This document shows, piece after piece, positions 17,288 to 26,114 of a stretch of DNA of 64,000 nucleotides. The DNA comes from Haliea sp964022665. Its GTDB lineage: Bacteria; Pseudomonadota; Gammaproteobacteria; Pseudomonadales; Halieaceae. Location: assembly GCA_964022665.1 (NCBI GenBank), contig CAXIDF010000021.1:3324-67323 (forward strand), read 5' to 3'. How positions within the stretch are numbered: position 1 is the stretch's first letter; each line of letters begins with the position of its first letter. The translations under genes were made by a program, and so were the position numbers. The notes below the pieces were generated by a model. That model saw only the letters and a program-made list of their open reading frames with translations. It made no database searches and was not told the origin of the DNA.

Positions 17288-18386
17288 ATGTTAGAGATCA
17301 ATCCGCTGTTACAGACCCTCAAGGATATCGAGGCACGCACCGCCGTGCTGAGGGGGTATCTTTGACTTCGATACCCGCAAGGAACGTCTCGCCGAAGTAG
17401 AGCTGGAACTCGCCGAGCCCAGCGTATGGGATAAGCCTGAGCGCGCTCAGGAGCTGGGCCGTGAGCGCGCGGCGCTGGAGAAAATCGTCTCCACCATTGA
17501 ACACCTCGACGGTGCTACCGGTGATGCCGCCGACCTGCTTGAACTGGCGGCGGTGGAGGATGACGAGGGAACGGTCGACGAAGTGCGCGCCGATATCGAA
17601 GCGCTGGTCAAACAGTTGGAGCAGCTGGAGTTCCGGCGCATGTTCTCCGGCGAAATGGACCCCAACAACGCTTACCTGGATGTCCAGTCCGGCTCTGGCG
17701 GTACGGAGGCCCAGGACTGGGCGGAAATGCTGCTGCGCATGTACCTGCGCTGGGGCGAGGCCAGCGGCTTTAAAACCGACCTCATCGAAGTGTCGGCCGG
17801 TGAAGTGGCCGGCATCAAGAGCGCGACGATTCACTTCGAGGGTGAGTACGCCTTCGGCTGGTTGCGCACGGAAACCGGTGTGCACCGTCTGGTGCGCAAA
17901 TCACCGTTCGATTCCGGCAACCGGCGGCACACGTCATTCGTTTCGGTATTTGTGGCGCCCGAGATCGATGACGATATCGAAATCGATATCAACCCCGCCG
18001 ACTTGCGCGTCGATACCTACCGCTCCAGTGGCGCGGGCGGCCAGCACGTGAACAAGACCGATTCCGCCGTGCGTATCACGCACAACCCGAGCGGTGTTGT
18101 GGTGTCCTGCCAGACCGAGCGCTCGCAGCACCAGAACCGGGACCGGGCGATGAAAATGCTGCGCGCCAAGCTGTACGAGCTGGAGATGCTCAAGCGCAGC
18201 GAGGCCAAGCAGGCCACTGAAGACAGCAAGGCCGATATCGGCTGGGGCAGCCAGATCCGTTCCTACGTACTGGACCAGTCGCGTATCAAGGACTTGCGCA
18301 CCGGCGTGGAGACGAGCAATACGCAGGCGGTGCTGGACGGGGATATCGATCTGTTTATCGAAGCCTCACTGAAGAAAGGGCTGTAG
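17288..18386 (+). CDS. prfB: Peptide chain release factor 2 (programmed +1 frameshift)
   Basis: RF2 recognises UGA and UAA stop codons. Translation starts at ATG 17288 (MLEINPLLQTLKDIEARTAVLRGYL), meets an in-frame TGA at 17363-17365 after 25 codons, and continues by +1 frameshift as DFDTRKERLAEVELELAEP, giving 365 residues like E. coli RF2. The SPF anticodon-like motif (RKSPFDSGNRRHTSF) and the GGQ peptide-hydrolysis motif (SGAGGQHVNKTDSAVRI) are intact. An annotation without the frameshift would truncate the gene or start it internally. lysS follows nine bases later, the usual operon. Confidence 0.97.
17351..17366 (+). promoter_or_regulatory. RF2 programmed frameshift site
   Basis: AGGGGG, three bases before CTT TGA C, is the internal Shine-Dalgarno plus slippery Leu codon used by E. 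coli prfB. Low RF2 slows termination at UGA and lets the ribosome slip +1, so RF2 controls its own level. Confidence 0.95.
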
Positions 18387-18395
18387 GACACCACT

Positions 18396-19892
18396 ATGAA
18401 AGAGCAGGATCAGGCCGCGCGCGGCCCGGACGAGGAGAACAAGCTGGTCGCCGAGCGGCGCGGCAAGCTGCGCCAGCTGCGCACACAGCGCAACGCCTTC
18501 CCCAACGATTTCCGGCGCACGGGCTGGGCGGCTGACCTGCAGCGCGAATATGGCGCGAGCAGCAAGGAGCAGCTCGAAGAGGAGGACCAGCGCTTCGCTG
18601 TTGCCGGGCGTTTGATTCGCAACCGCGGCGCCTTTCTGCTGATTCAGGACGGTTCCGGCCAGATCCAGCTGTACCTCAACCGCAAGGGCCTCGACGAGGC
18701 GACCCTGGCCGAGATCAAAAGCTGGGACCTGGGGGATATCGTTTGTGCCGAAGGGCCTGTGCACAAGTCGGGCAAGGGCGACCTGTACATCAACATGCAC
18801 AGCGCGCGGCTGCTGACCAAGGCGCTGCGCCCCCTGCCGGACAAATACCACGGTCTGTCAGACCAGGAGCTGCGCTATCGTCAGCGCTATGTGGACCTGA
18901 TTGTGAACGCCGAGTCGCGCGCCGTGTTTACCCTGCGCTCGCGCATTGTGCGCTTCATCCGCGATTATATGGACGGGCGCGGCTTCATGGAGGTAGAAAC
19001 TCCCATGATGCAGGTGATTCCCGGCGGTGCGGCGGCCAAGCCCTTCGTCACCCACCACAATGCGCTGGATCTGGATATGTACCTGCGCATCGCACCAGAG
19101 TTGTACCTCAAGCGCCTGGTGGTGGGTGGTTTCGAACAGGTGTATGAAATCAATCGCAACTTCCGCAATGAAGGGCTGTCGACCCGGCACAACCCTGAGT
19201 TCACCATGCTTGAGTTCTACTGGGCCTACGCGGACTACCGCGATGCCATGGACCTGACTGAAGACATGCTGCGGCAGCTCACGGCCAGCGTGCTGGGTGA
19301 TACGCGGGTGGTCTACCAGGGTTCGGAGTACGACTTCTCGCGGCCCTTCCAGCGCATGACGGTGTTCGACGCCATTCTCAGCCACAACCCCGGTATGCAC
19401 GCCGAAGCGCTGGCGGATGAGCAGGGCGCGCGCGCCATTGCGGAGGCGTTGGGTATTCCGCTCAAGCCGAGCTGGGGACTGGGCAAGGTGCAAATCGAGA
19501 TCTTCGAGAAAACCGTTGAGCACCGGCTGGATCAGCCAACCTTTATCACCGCTTATCCCACCGAGGTCTCGCCGCTTGCCCGGCGCAGCGATGCCGACCC
19601 CTTCGTCACCGATCGCTTCGAGTTTTTCGTCGGCGGGCGCGAGATCGCCAATGGCTTTTCGGAACTGAATGACGCCGAGGACCAGGCGGAGCGCTTCCGC
19701 GCCCAGGTTGCCGAGAAAGACGCCGGGGATGAAGAAGCCATGCATTACGATGCGGATTACATTCGGGCACTGGAGTACGGCATGCCACCAACCGCGGGTG
19801 AGGGTATCGGCATCGACCGGCTGGTCATGCTACTGACCGATGCGCCTTCCATTCGCGATGTTTTGCTGTTCCCGCACCTGCGCCCGGAATGA
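18396..19892 (+). CDS. lysS: Lysyl-tRNA synthetase, class II
   Basis: The 498-residue protein has an N-terminal OB-fold anticodon domain (VAGRLIRNRGAFLLIQDGSGQIQLYL), class II motif 1 (FMEVETPMMQVIPGGAAAKPF), motif 2 (EINRNFRNEGLSTRHNPEFTMLEFYWAY) and motif 3 (GIGIDRLVMLLTDAPSIRDVLLFP). It charges tRNA-Lys. ATG 18396 gives a full-length N-terminus right after prfB. Confidence 0.97.
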   Translation: MKEQDQAARGPDEENKLVAERRGKLRQLRTQRNAFPNDFRRTGWAADLQREYGASSKEQLEEEDQRFAVAGRLIRNRGAFLLIQDGSGQIQLYLNRKGLDEATLAEIKSWDLGDIVCAEGPVHKSGKGDLYINMHSARLLTKALRPLPDKYHGLSDQELRYRQRYVDLIVNAESRAVFTLRSRIVRFIRDYMDGRGFMEVETPMMQVIPGGAAAKPFVTHHNALDLDMYLRIAPELYLKRLVVGGFEQVYEINRNFRNEGLSTRHNPEFTMLEFYWAYADYRDAMDLTEDMLRQLTASVLGDTRVVYQGSEYDFSRPFQRMTVFDAILSHNPGMHAEALADEQGARAIAEALGIPLKPSWGLGKVQIEIFEKTVEHRLDQPTFITAYPTEVSPLARRSDADPFVTDRFEFFVGGREIANGFSELNDAEDQAERFRAQVAEKDAGDEEAMHYDADYIRALEYGMPPTAGEGIGIDRLVMLLTDAPSIRDVLLFPHLRPE

Positions 19893-19977
19893 GGCCAGCC
19901 TTACCTGCTGGCGCCTTAGCGCTGTTCATGCCGCGGTGTTACACTGGCAGCCTGAGGCTCAGTGCGAGGGTGTACCC

Positions 19978-20586
19978 GTGAGTAATCTGCCGGCGCCGCT
20001 GCTGTTGGCGAGTATGTTGCTTGGCTTGGCGGCCTGCGCCACCGTGCCGGAAGCGGCCGTTCCGCCGCAGCCGGCGCCGGCGGCCGAGACCGGCGCGGCG
20101 GCGTCTCCTGCGCCGGAGCTCACCCTGAACCTGCCCTCCCAGTCCGAGTGTGCCTGTGCCACGCCCGCCAGCCGGGATTACACCTTTCTTGAGCGGGGCT
20201 ATCGTGCCTTGAGTGAAGGTGACGCCGTTGCCGCGCTGCAGCATTTCCAGCGCTACAAGCGGCTGGAGGTGGAGCCTGCCGCGCAGTGGGAGGCGGATAT
20301 CGCCATTGCCTATCTGGGCATGCTGCCGGATAGCCCGTTCTACGACCACGATGCGGCCGAGGCGACCTTCCGCAGGTTGGTCGCGCAGCTCACCGCGGAA
20401 ATGCAGGTGCACCCTACCGCGCTGCTCATGCGCGACTCACTGGCCGCTTTCGCGCTGCTCAACCGGCACATCTCGGATCTGGAAAGTAGCAACGCGACGC
20501 TGCGTGAAGATCTGCAAAAACGCGAGGAGGCTATCAAGCGTTTGCGGGAGCTGACGTTGGGGCCTTCGCGGGCAGCTCAACCGTAA
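19978..20586 (+). CDS. Predicted lipoprotein with C-terminal coiled coil
   Basis: A 202-residue protein with a lipoprotein signal peptide LPAPLLLASMLLGLAACATV; the lipobox LAAC predicts acylation of Cys. A Pro/Ala linker follows, then a helical repeat-like domain (LERGYRALSEGDAVAALQHFQRYKRLE) and a charged coiled coil (LESSNATLREDLQKREEAIKRLRE). GTG 19978, with GCGAGGG eight bases upstream, is chosen over the longer frame beginning inside lysS. It resembles in layout the QseG-type lipoproteins found beside sensor kinases, but similarity is not proven. Its last 53 bases overlap the convergent kinase gene. Confidence 0.7.
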   Translation: MSNLPAPLLLASMLLGLAACATVPEAAVPPQPAPAAETGAAASPAPELTLNLPSQSECACATPASRDYTFLERGYRALSEGDAVAALQHFQRYKRLEVEPAAQWEADIAIAYLGMLPDSPFYDHDAAEATFRRLVAQLTAEMQVHPTALLMRDSLAAFALLNRHISDLESSNATLREDLQKREEAIKRLRELTLGPSRAAQP

Positions 20587-22069
20587 ACTCAGAGCCCACA
20601 GTGGGTGTGCTCTCCACGCTGATATGCCCGCCCATCAGCTCGCAGTACTCCCGGCAAATCGCCAGCCCCAGCCCCGTGCCGCCATAATTGGCACTGATAG
20701 CATTCTCGGCCTGCACGAAGGCATCGAAGATGCGCGCCTGCTGTGCGGCGTCCATGCCGATTCCTGTATCGCGTACCGTAAACTGCAACCAGTCCCGCCC
20801 GTCGCGGTGGGAGAGCGCCGCCGTGAGATGCACGTCCCCGTCGCGGGTGAACTTACAGGCGTTGCTCAGCAGATTGAGGAAGATTTGTCGGAAGCGCGTG
20901 GCATCACTGTGCAGCGCTGGCAGAGTCGTCCAGTCCGGCACATGCAAGCGGTTGTTACGATCGCGTAGCAGCGGGGTCATGGCATCGCAAACCTGCTGCA
21001 GAATCTCGCCTGTCGCGAAGGTTTCCAGGTGTAGGGTCATTTTTCCGGTTTCGATTTTTGACAGGTCAAGAATGTCGTTGATCAGGGCCAGCAGTTGGCG
21101 CCCTGAGCGCACAATTTTCTCCAGGTCGCTGTGAAACTGCTTTCGGTCCACCTCGCCAGGGTCCTCCAGTTCGTCCTGCAACATCTCGCTGTAGCCGATA
21201 ATGGCGTTGAGCGGCGTGCGCAACTCGTGGCTGACATTGGCGAGGAAACGGCTTTTGGCCGCGTTGGCGTCGTCGGCGTCGTCCTTGGCCTGGCGTACAT
21301 CCTCGATGGCTCGGCGCATTTTGTCTGACATGTCATTGAAGGCTTTGGCCAGGTCGCCCAGCTCGCCGCGGTCATCAAAGTCGGCGATCCGGTAGTCCAG
21401 GTCGCCCATGCCGATACGCTGTGTGCCGCGCTTGAGGCGCTTGAGGGAGCGCTTGGTGTAGCGCAGCAGGAAGAAGCCGAGTAACGCGGTGAGAAATATG
21501 GTGGCGATAAAACCGATTACCGTGATGCGGTCAGTGAGGGCAATGGTGCGATCGATAATGGTGGAGCGCTGCGCGGCAATAAAGGCCTGGCGTTGCTCCA
21601 GCTGGCGCAGGTGCTCAAGCGTTTCCACAAAGGGCAGGGGGTCGTCGATGTCGCTATCGAAATCGGGGTTGTTGAAGTTCCGGTAGAAGGCCAGCCAGCT
21701 GTCCAGCAGGTAGCGGCTGGCCTGCTGCAAGCGCTCATACTGGGGGCGCGTGACTTCGCTAGTCAGTGCGCCGAGTTCGCTAAGTTTGCTGTCGATGGTG
21801 GCAATGTCCGCTTCCGCATCCGCCAATTCCTCGCTGTCCAGCATGTCGCCGGTGGTTTCGCGCAGGGTTTCCAGTACCAGAATCTGCTGGCGCTGGTTTT
21901 CCAGCAGCTGGGCCGCGTCTGTCGACAGCTGCGCCGCAGTCACCGAACTGCGGTAGGCGAGCATGCTCTCCTGTCGCGCGTAGCTCCCCCAGAAGTGCGT
22001 GCCCACGTTGATGGAGAACAGCACCAGGATGGTGCAGAGGGAAAGCGTGAGGCGGCGACGCAGGCTCAT
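20534..22069 (-). CDS. Membrane sensor histidine kinase (HAMP-HisKA-HATPase)
   Basis: A 511-residue kinase. Two membrane helices (LTLSLCTILVLFSINVG and IGFIATIFLTALLGFFLL) flank a helical periplasmic domain; a HAMP domain follows (RGTQRIGMGDLDYRI), then HisKA with FLANVSHELRTPLNAIIGYSEML (phospho-His) and an ATPase domain with NLLSNACKFT, DTGIGM and GGTGLGLAICREYCELMGG. The downstream overlap places it last in an operon with a single-domain receiver and a receiver-cyclase, so a phosphorelay to cyclic-nucleotide synthesis is likely. Confidence 0.9.
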   Translation of the reverse strand: MSLRRRLTLSLCTILVLFSINVGTHFWGSYARQESMLAYRSSVTAAQLSTDAAQLLENQRQQILVLETLRETTGDMLDSEELADAEADIATIDSKLSELGALTSEVTRPQYERLQQASRYLLDSWLAFYRNFNNPDFDSDIDDPLPFVETLEHLRQLEQRQAFIAAQRSTIIDRTIALTDRITVIGFIATIFLTALLGFFLLRYTKRSLKRLKRGTQRIGMGDLDYRIADFDDRGELGDLAKAFNDMSDKMRRAIEDVRQAKDDADDANAAKSRFLANVSHELRTPLNAIIGYSEMLQDELEDPGEVDRKQFHSDLEKIVRSGRQLLALINDILDLSKIETGKMTLHLETFATGEILQQVCDAMTPLLRDRNNRLHVPDWTTLPALHSDATRFRQIFLNLLSNACKFTRDGDVHLTAALSHRDGRDWLQFTVRDTGIGMDAAQQARIFDAFVQAENAISANYGGTGLGLAICREYCELMGGHISVESTPTVGSEFTVELPAKAPTSAPANA

Positions 22070-22443
22070 GCGGGCAGCAAACGGCGAATTTTGTTCAGCA
22101 GGTCGGGGAAATCGATCGGCTTGGTGGCGTATTCATCGCAGCCCGCGGCCAGGGCACTTTGTCGGTCGGTCTCCATCGCGTGCGCGGTCAGCGCAATGAT
22201 GGGGATGTCCCTGAGCGCGGGGTCTTGGCGTGCCGCGCGGCAGGCGCTCCAGCCGTCCATCACCGGCAGGTTCATATCCATGAGCACCAGCGCGGGCTGT
22301 GCGCTGGCCATAAGCTGCAGCGCCTGTTCGCCATCGGCGGCGGTGATCACGCTGAGTCCGGCGCGGGTCAGCCGTCGGCTCAACATCTCGCAATTGATTT
22401 CGTTGTCTTCAACCAGCAGGATCGGCTTCTGTTCAGCCATCAT
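22066..22443 (-). CDS. Single-domain response regulator (CheY/DivK type)
   Basis: A 125-residue stand-alone receiver: LLVEDNEINCEML (acidic pair), phospho-Asp in LVLMDMNLPVMDGW, Thr in IIALTAHAM and Lys in EYATKPIDF. It has no output domain and probably relays phosphate between the flanking kinase and the receiver-cyclase. Both gene boundaries overlap (four bases with the kinase, eleven with the cyclase gene), indicating one transcript. GAGGAA lies seven bases before ATG 22443. Confidence 0.9.
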   Translation of the reverse strand: MMAEQKPILLVEDNEINCEMLSRRLTRAGLSVITAADGEQALQLMASAQPALVLMDMNLPVMDGWSACRAARQDPALRDIPIIALTAHAMETDRQSALAAGCDEYATKPIDFPDLLNKIRRLLPA

Positions 22444-23875
22444 GGTATTCCTCGATGCGGTGTACCACTACGGTCTGGTCCAGGCCGCGGGCCTCCAACT
22501 CCCGGCGGTCACTCAGCGTGTAGCGGCCGCCGAGCTTGACCGCGGTGCTGTCTGATATGAGTATCTCGCCGCCCCGGCAATGGTCTTCAATACGCGACGT
22601 GACATTCATGGGGTGGCCGACAAAGCCGTATTTGCTGCGCCGCTCGGAGCCGATGTTGCCGGCGATCACCGCGCCGGTATTGAGGGCGATGCCGGTGGTC
22701 AAAGCGGGCAGGCCGGCGGCGGCGTTGTCGGTGTTGATGCCCTGCATGGCAGCCTGCATGGCCAGCGCGCAGCGCACGGCGCGGTCGGCGTCGTCGTCTC
22801 GCCGCTGGGGGGCGCCAAATACCGCCAGAATGGCATCGCCGATGAATTCGTCGATCGTGCCGTTGTGCGCCATGATGATGTCCGTCATGGCGCCGAGGTA
22901 GCGATTCAGCATGGCGACCACTTCTGCCGGGCCGAGGTGCTCACTGAGGCTGGTAAAACCGCGAATATCCGACATCATGATGGTCACTTCGCGCAGGTCG
23001 CCGCCCAGCTCCAGACCCTCCGGGCGCTCCAGAATGTCGGTGACGATCTCATCGGACAGGTAGCGCCCGAAAGTGGCGCGGATGAATTTCTCATTGCGTT
23101 CAAGCTGCTGCCGGTACTGCTCCTCACGGTCGTGCCAGCGTTTGCGTTCAATGCCCGCCTTGATTCGTGCCTGCAGCAGCACCGGGTTGAAGGGCTTGAA
23201 CAGGTAGTCGTCGGCGCCGGCCTCGATGCAGGCAATGATGCCGTCCATGTCCTGGCTGCCCGATATGACGATAACCGGTGTGGCGCGCCAGTCGGGGTTG
23301 GCCTTGATGCGCCGCAACACCTCGCGGCCGTCCATGTCGGGCATCATCAGGTCGAGGAGTACGACGTCGACATCCGATTCCGCCAGCGCGCGCAGCGCCT
23401 CGGCACCGCTGGCGGCGGTCACCACCAGGTGGCCGGAGCGTGACAGATAGCGGGCCACCAGCTCACGGTTTTCCGCCAGGTCGTCCACGGCAAGTATAAA
23501 GCCGGGTTCTGCTGCCATGGCCGGTGCGCGTTGCGCTGCGGCACCGCTGGCGGCGCCTGCGGCGGCATTCTCGGTGGCCTTCAGCAGCCGTGTGAGGCTG
23601 TCGTTCAGCGCAGGCTGTTGTGTACCGATATCCTCCTGCAGCATTTCCGCGTAGCCGCGCATCGCAGAGATGGTGTTCATCAGGTCGTGGTGGCTGGCGA
23701 GCGCTGCCAGCTGTTCATCCAGCGTAATGGCGAGGCTGAAAATACGCTGCAGATCCTCCAGTGCGGAGGGCGGCATGTCTTCACCGATGGCGCTGGCCAG
23801 CGCGCGCAGGTCGGTTACGGCGCCCCGCACAATGTGGCTCCAGAGGTCGGGCGAGTCTGTGCTGTTGTTGCTCAC
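22433..23875 (-). CDS. Receiver-class III nucleotidyl cyclase
   Basis: A 480-residue cytoplasmic protein. Residues 1-100 form a helical segment with HHDLMNTISAMRGYAEMLQ resembling a kinase dimerisation helix pair without an ATPase domain. Residues 125-245 are a receiver (DD at 131-132, phospho-Asp 175, Lys 227). Residues 290-470 are a class III cyclase with metal Asp 303 (MSDIRGFTSL) and Asp 347 (IGDAIL), and the transition-state pair Asn 424/Arg 428 (NVTSR). The purine-specifying positions hold Glu 343 and Gly 417 rather than Lys and Asp/Thr, so cGMP is a possible product. It is divergent from a Crp/Fnr regulator. Confidence 0.9.
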   Translation of the reverse strand: MSNNSTDSPDLWSHIVRGAVTDLRALASAIGEDMPPSALEDLQRIFSLAITLDEQLAALASHHDLMNTISAMRGYAEMLQEDIGTQQPALNDSLTRLLKATENAAAGAASGAAAQRAPAMAAEPGFILAVDDLAENRELVARYLSRSGHLVVTAASGAEALRALAESDVDVVLLDLMMPDMDGREVLRRIKANPDWRATPVIVISGSQDMDGIIACIEAGADDYLFKPFNPVLLQARIKAGIERKRWHDREEQYRQQLERNEKFIRATFGRYLSDEIVTDILERPEGLELGGDLREVTIMMSDIRGFTSLSEHLGPAEVVAMLNRYLGAMTDIIMAHNGTIDEFIGDAILAVFGAPQRRDDDADRAVRCALAMQAAMQGINTDNAAAGLPALTTGIALNTGAVIAGNIGSERRSKYGFVGHPMNVTSRIEDHCRGGEILISDSTAVKLGGRYTLSDRRELEARGLDQTVVVHRIEEYHDG

Positions 23876-23908
23876 GTGGCGCGGGTTCCAGGTCGCATAG
23901 TGGCCTGC

Positions 23909-23938
23909 AGTATAGCGATGCGCGGATTAGTGTGGAAA
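23909..23938 (-). promoter_or_regulatory. Putative promoter of the cyclase-receiver-kinase operon
   Basis: On the minus strand TTTCCA (23938-23933) and TATACT (23914-23909) are spaced 18 bases, about 35 bases before the cyclase start. Confidence 0.4.
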
Positions 23939-24009
23939 TCAGACTTTCATTCGTTATATAAGTAAGCCATTGGCGCGTGCCGGTATCGGGTGGTAATTGC
24001 CGTGACAGG

Positions 24010-24025
24010 TGTGTTTGCCGTGACA
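24010..24025 (+). promoter_or_regulatory. CRP-like operator in front of the Crp/Fnr gene
   Basis: TGTGT-TTGCCG-TGACA matches eight of ten fixed positions of the CRP site TGTGA-N6-TCACA. It overlaps the second copy of an 11-base direct repeat TTGCCGTGACA (23997-24007 and 24015-24025), eleven bases before ATG 24037. Its position would suit autorepression. Confidence 0.4.
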
Positions 24026-24036
24026 CTTGAGGTAGT

Positions 24037-24735
24037 ATGTGGACATGGCTTCAGGGACAGACTTTGCATGAGGCAGGAATAACAAGCATGTTGCAGCAAG
24101 TAGAAATATTTCAGGGGCTCTCGCGGGAGGAACTGGACGCTCTGGCCAGCAGCAGTACCAGCCGGTCATTTCCGAAGAATACCGTCGTGATCCACGAAAA
24201 TGATCCGGCGGATTCGCTGTTCGTGATCGAAAGTGGCAAGGTCAAGGTCTACTGCAGCGACAAGAACGGCAAAGAGTTCATCATGAATACACAGGGTGCC
24301 GGCGACTATTTCGGTGAACTGGCGCTGCTCGATGACTCCCTGCGGTCGGCCTCTGTGCGCACAGTAGAGAAGTGCTCCTTCTGCATCATCTTCAAAGAAG
24401 ACTTCAGCCGCGTGCTCGATGAGCACCCGAGTATTGCGCGCAAGCTCATCAGCAACCTGGCGCAGCGCGTGCGCAAACTCACCGCCGACGTCAAGAGTCT
24501 GGCACTGCAGGATGTGTATGGCCGCGTCGCCAATGTGCTGATGGATCTGTCCGAAGAGCGCGGCGATGGCACCCTGTTCATTCCGGAAAAACTCACCCAG
24601 CAGGATATTGCGGATCGGGTGGGGGCTTCACGGGAGATGGTGGCGCGCATTCTGAAGGACCTCACCATCGGCGAATACATCCGTTTCGAAGGTCGCCATA
24701 TCATCATCAACACCCGGCTTCCCGCCAAGTACTGA
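24037..24735 (+). CDS. Crp/Fnr family transcription regulator (cyclic-nucleotide type)
   Basis: A 232-residue regulator. The cNMP-binding domain carries the phosphate-binding cassette FGELALLDDSLRSASV, with Gly-Glu-Leu and Arg-Ser-Ala as in E. coli CRP. The C-terminal winged HTH has LTQQDIADRVGASREMVARIL; Arg, Glu and Arg of the recognition helix (SREMVAR) match CRP SRETVGR, implying TGTGA-like sites. No Fnr-type Cys cluster is present. ATG 24037 has GAGG five bases upstream; ATG 24088 (MLQQVEIF) is an alternative with AGGA. The neighbouring divergent cyclase probably supplies its ligand. Confidence 0.9.
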   Translation: MWTWLQGQTLHEAGITSMLQQVEIFQGLSREELDALASSSTSRSFPKNTVVIHENDPADSLFVIESGKVKVYCSDKNGKEFIMNTQGAGDYFGELALLDDSLRSASVRTVEKCSFCIIFKEDFSRVLDEHPSIARKLISNLAQRVRKLTADVKSLALQDVYGRVANVLMDLSEERGDGTLFIPEKLTQQDIADRVGASREMVARILKDLTIGEYIRFEGRHIIINTRLPAKY

Positions 24736-24746
24736 ACGGCGGGGCG

Positions 24747-26105
24747 TTACCGCTTCGCCAGCACCTGCAGTCGCAGCTCGCCCCGCGCCAGCCGGGCGTC
24801 CAGCTGCGAGCCCTCCTGCACGCTATCAGCATCACGCACAACAGCGCCCTGTTCGTCACGCAGAATACTGTAGCCACGGCTCAGGGTGGCCAGCGGGCTG
24901 ACTGAATCCAGCAACTGGGAGAGGTGGCCGAGGCGTGACGCCGCGCCGCGCAGCTGCTGGAGCACGCCGCGCTGCAGCCGCCGTTCCAGCTGCAACACCT
25001 GGTTATTCAATGTGTGCAGGCGTGCTTTGGGTGAGCGCGCCCGGATGCGATGCTCCAGCACGGCCAGCTGCCCGCGTTGCTCACGCAAATGCCCGCGTTG
25101 GGCCCGCAGCAGGCGCTGTTCCAGCTCGTCCAGCCTTTGCGATTGTTCACGCAGCAGCTGGCCGGGGTGGCGCAGGCGCTGCCGCAGGTGATGCAGATCG
25201 CGCTCGGCACGCTCCAGGCGCAGGCGCAGGCGCCCGGCCAGGGCCTGCTCAAGCCGGTGCAGCAGGGCGGCGCGCTCGCGCTGGTCGGGGCCCAACAGCT
25301 CCGCCGCGGCAGAGGGTGTAGGCGCGCGCTGGTCCGCCACCATATCGGCGATGCTGATATCGACTTCGTGACCCACGGCACTCACCACGGGCAGCGCGCT
25401 GGCCGCAATGGCCCGCGCAACCACTTCTTCATTGAAAGCCCAGAGGTCTTCCAGCGAACCGCCGCCGCGCGTCACCAGCAGGGCGTCGAAGTGCGCCTCC
25501 CCAGCCGCCTGCCAGCGATTCGCGCGGGCCAGGGCGGCGGCGATTTCGCCAGCGGCGGCCTCTCCCTGCACCGCCACCGGCAGCAGCAGAACCCGCATGC
25601 CAGGGCAGCGCCGTCGCAGCACGGTGAGCACATCGTGAATGGCGGCGCCGGTGGCTGAGGTAATCACGCCCAGCGTGCGCACCTCCGCTGGCAGGGCGCG
25701 CTTGCGTTCTGTCGCAAACAATCCTTCGGCCTTCAGCGTTTCGCGCAGGCGCTCAAATGCCGCCTGCAGCGCGCCCGCTCCCGCGTGCTCCAAGTGCTCC
25801 ACAATCAGCTGGAATTCGCCGCGACCCTCATACAGAGAAACCCGGCAGCGCAGCCTGATCGCCATGCCATTGGCGGGTTTGACGCGCATGTGCTGGTTGC
25901 GATTGCGGAACATGGCACAGCGCACCTGGGCACCGCTGTCCTTGAGAGAGAAATACCAGTGGCCGGAGGAGGGGGCGGCGAAATTGCTGATTTCACCCTC
26001 AACCCACACATAGTCGAAGTGGCTTTCCAGCAGGCGCCGCGCTTCACGATTCAGTTGGCCAACGGTCAGTGTGGGCGGATTGCCGGAAGTAGGGTGTTGC
26101 AGCAC
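24747..26105 (-). CDS. xseA: Exodeoxyribonuclease VII large subunit
   Basis: XseA with XseB degrades single-stranded DNA to oligonucleotides. The product has the N-terminal OB domain (LTVGQLNREARRLLE, WVEGEISNFAAPSSGHWYFSLKD, RCAMFRN), the catalytic core (LGVITSATGAAIHDVL, RGGGSLEDLWAFNEE, SAVGHEVDISIADMVADQRAPTPSAAAE, split here by family blocks) and a long coiled coil rich in Leu, Arg and Gln. GTG 26105 gives 452 residues, close to E. coli, and NSVLQHPTSGNPPTLTV precedes the first domain. The open frame reaching 26660 is antisense to guaB and not coding. The stop lies eleven bases from the crp-like stop. Confidence 0.93.
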   Translation of the reverse strand: MLQHPTSGNPPTLTVGQLNREARRLLESHFDYVWVEGEISNFAAPSSGHWYFSLKDSGAQVRCAMFRNRNQHMRVKPANGMAIRLRCRVSLYEGRGEFQLIVEHLEHAGAGALQAAFERLRETLKAEGLFATERKRALPAEVRTLGVITSATGAAIHDVLTVLRRRCPGMRVLLLPVAVQGEAAAGEIAAALARANRWQAAGEAHFDALLVTRGGGSLEDLWAFNEEVVARAIAASALPVVSAVGHEVDISIADMVADQRAPTPSAAAELLGPDQRERAALLHRLEQALAGRLRLRLERAERDLHHLRQRLRHPGQLLREQSQRLDELEQRLLRAQRGHLREQRGQLAVLEHRIRARSPKARLHTLNNQVLQLERRLQRGVLQQLRGAASRLGHLSQLLDSVSPLATLSRGYSILRDEQGAVVRDADSVQEGSQLDARLARGELRLQVLAKR

Positions 26106-26114
26106 GGAGTTTGG

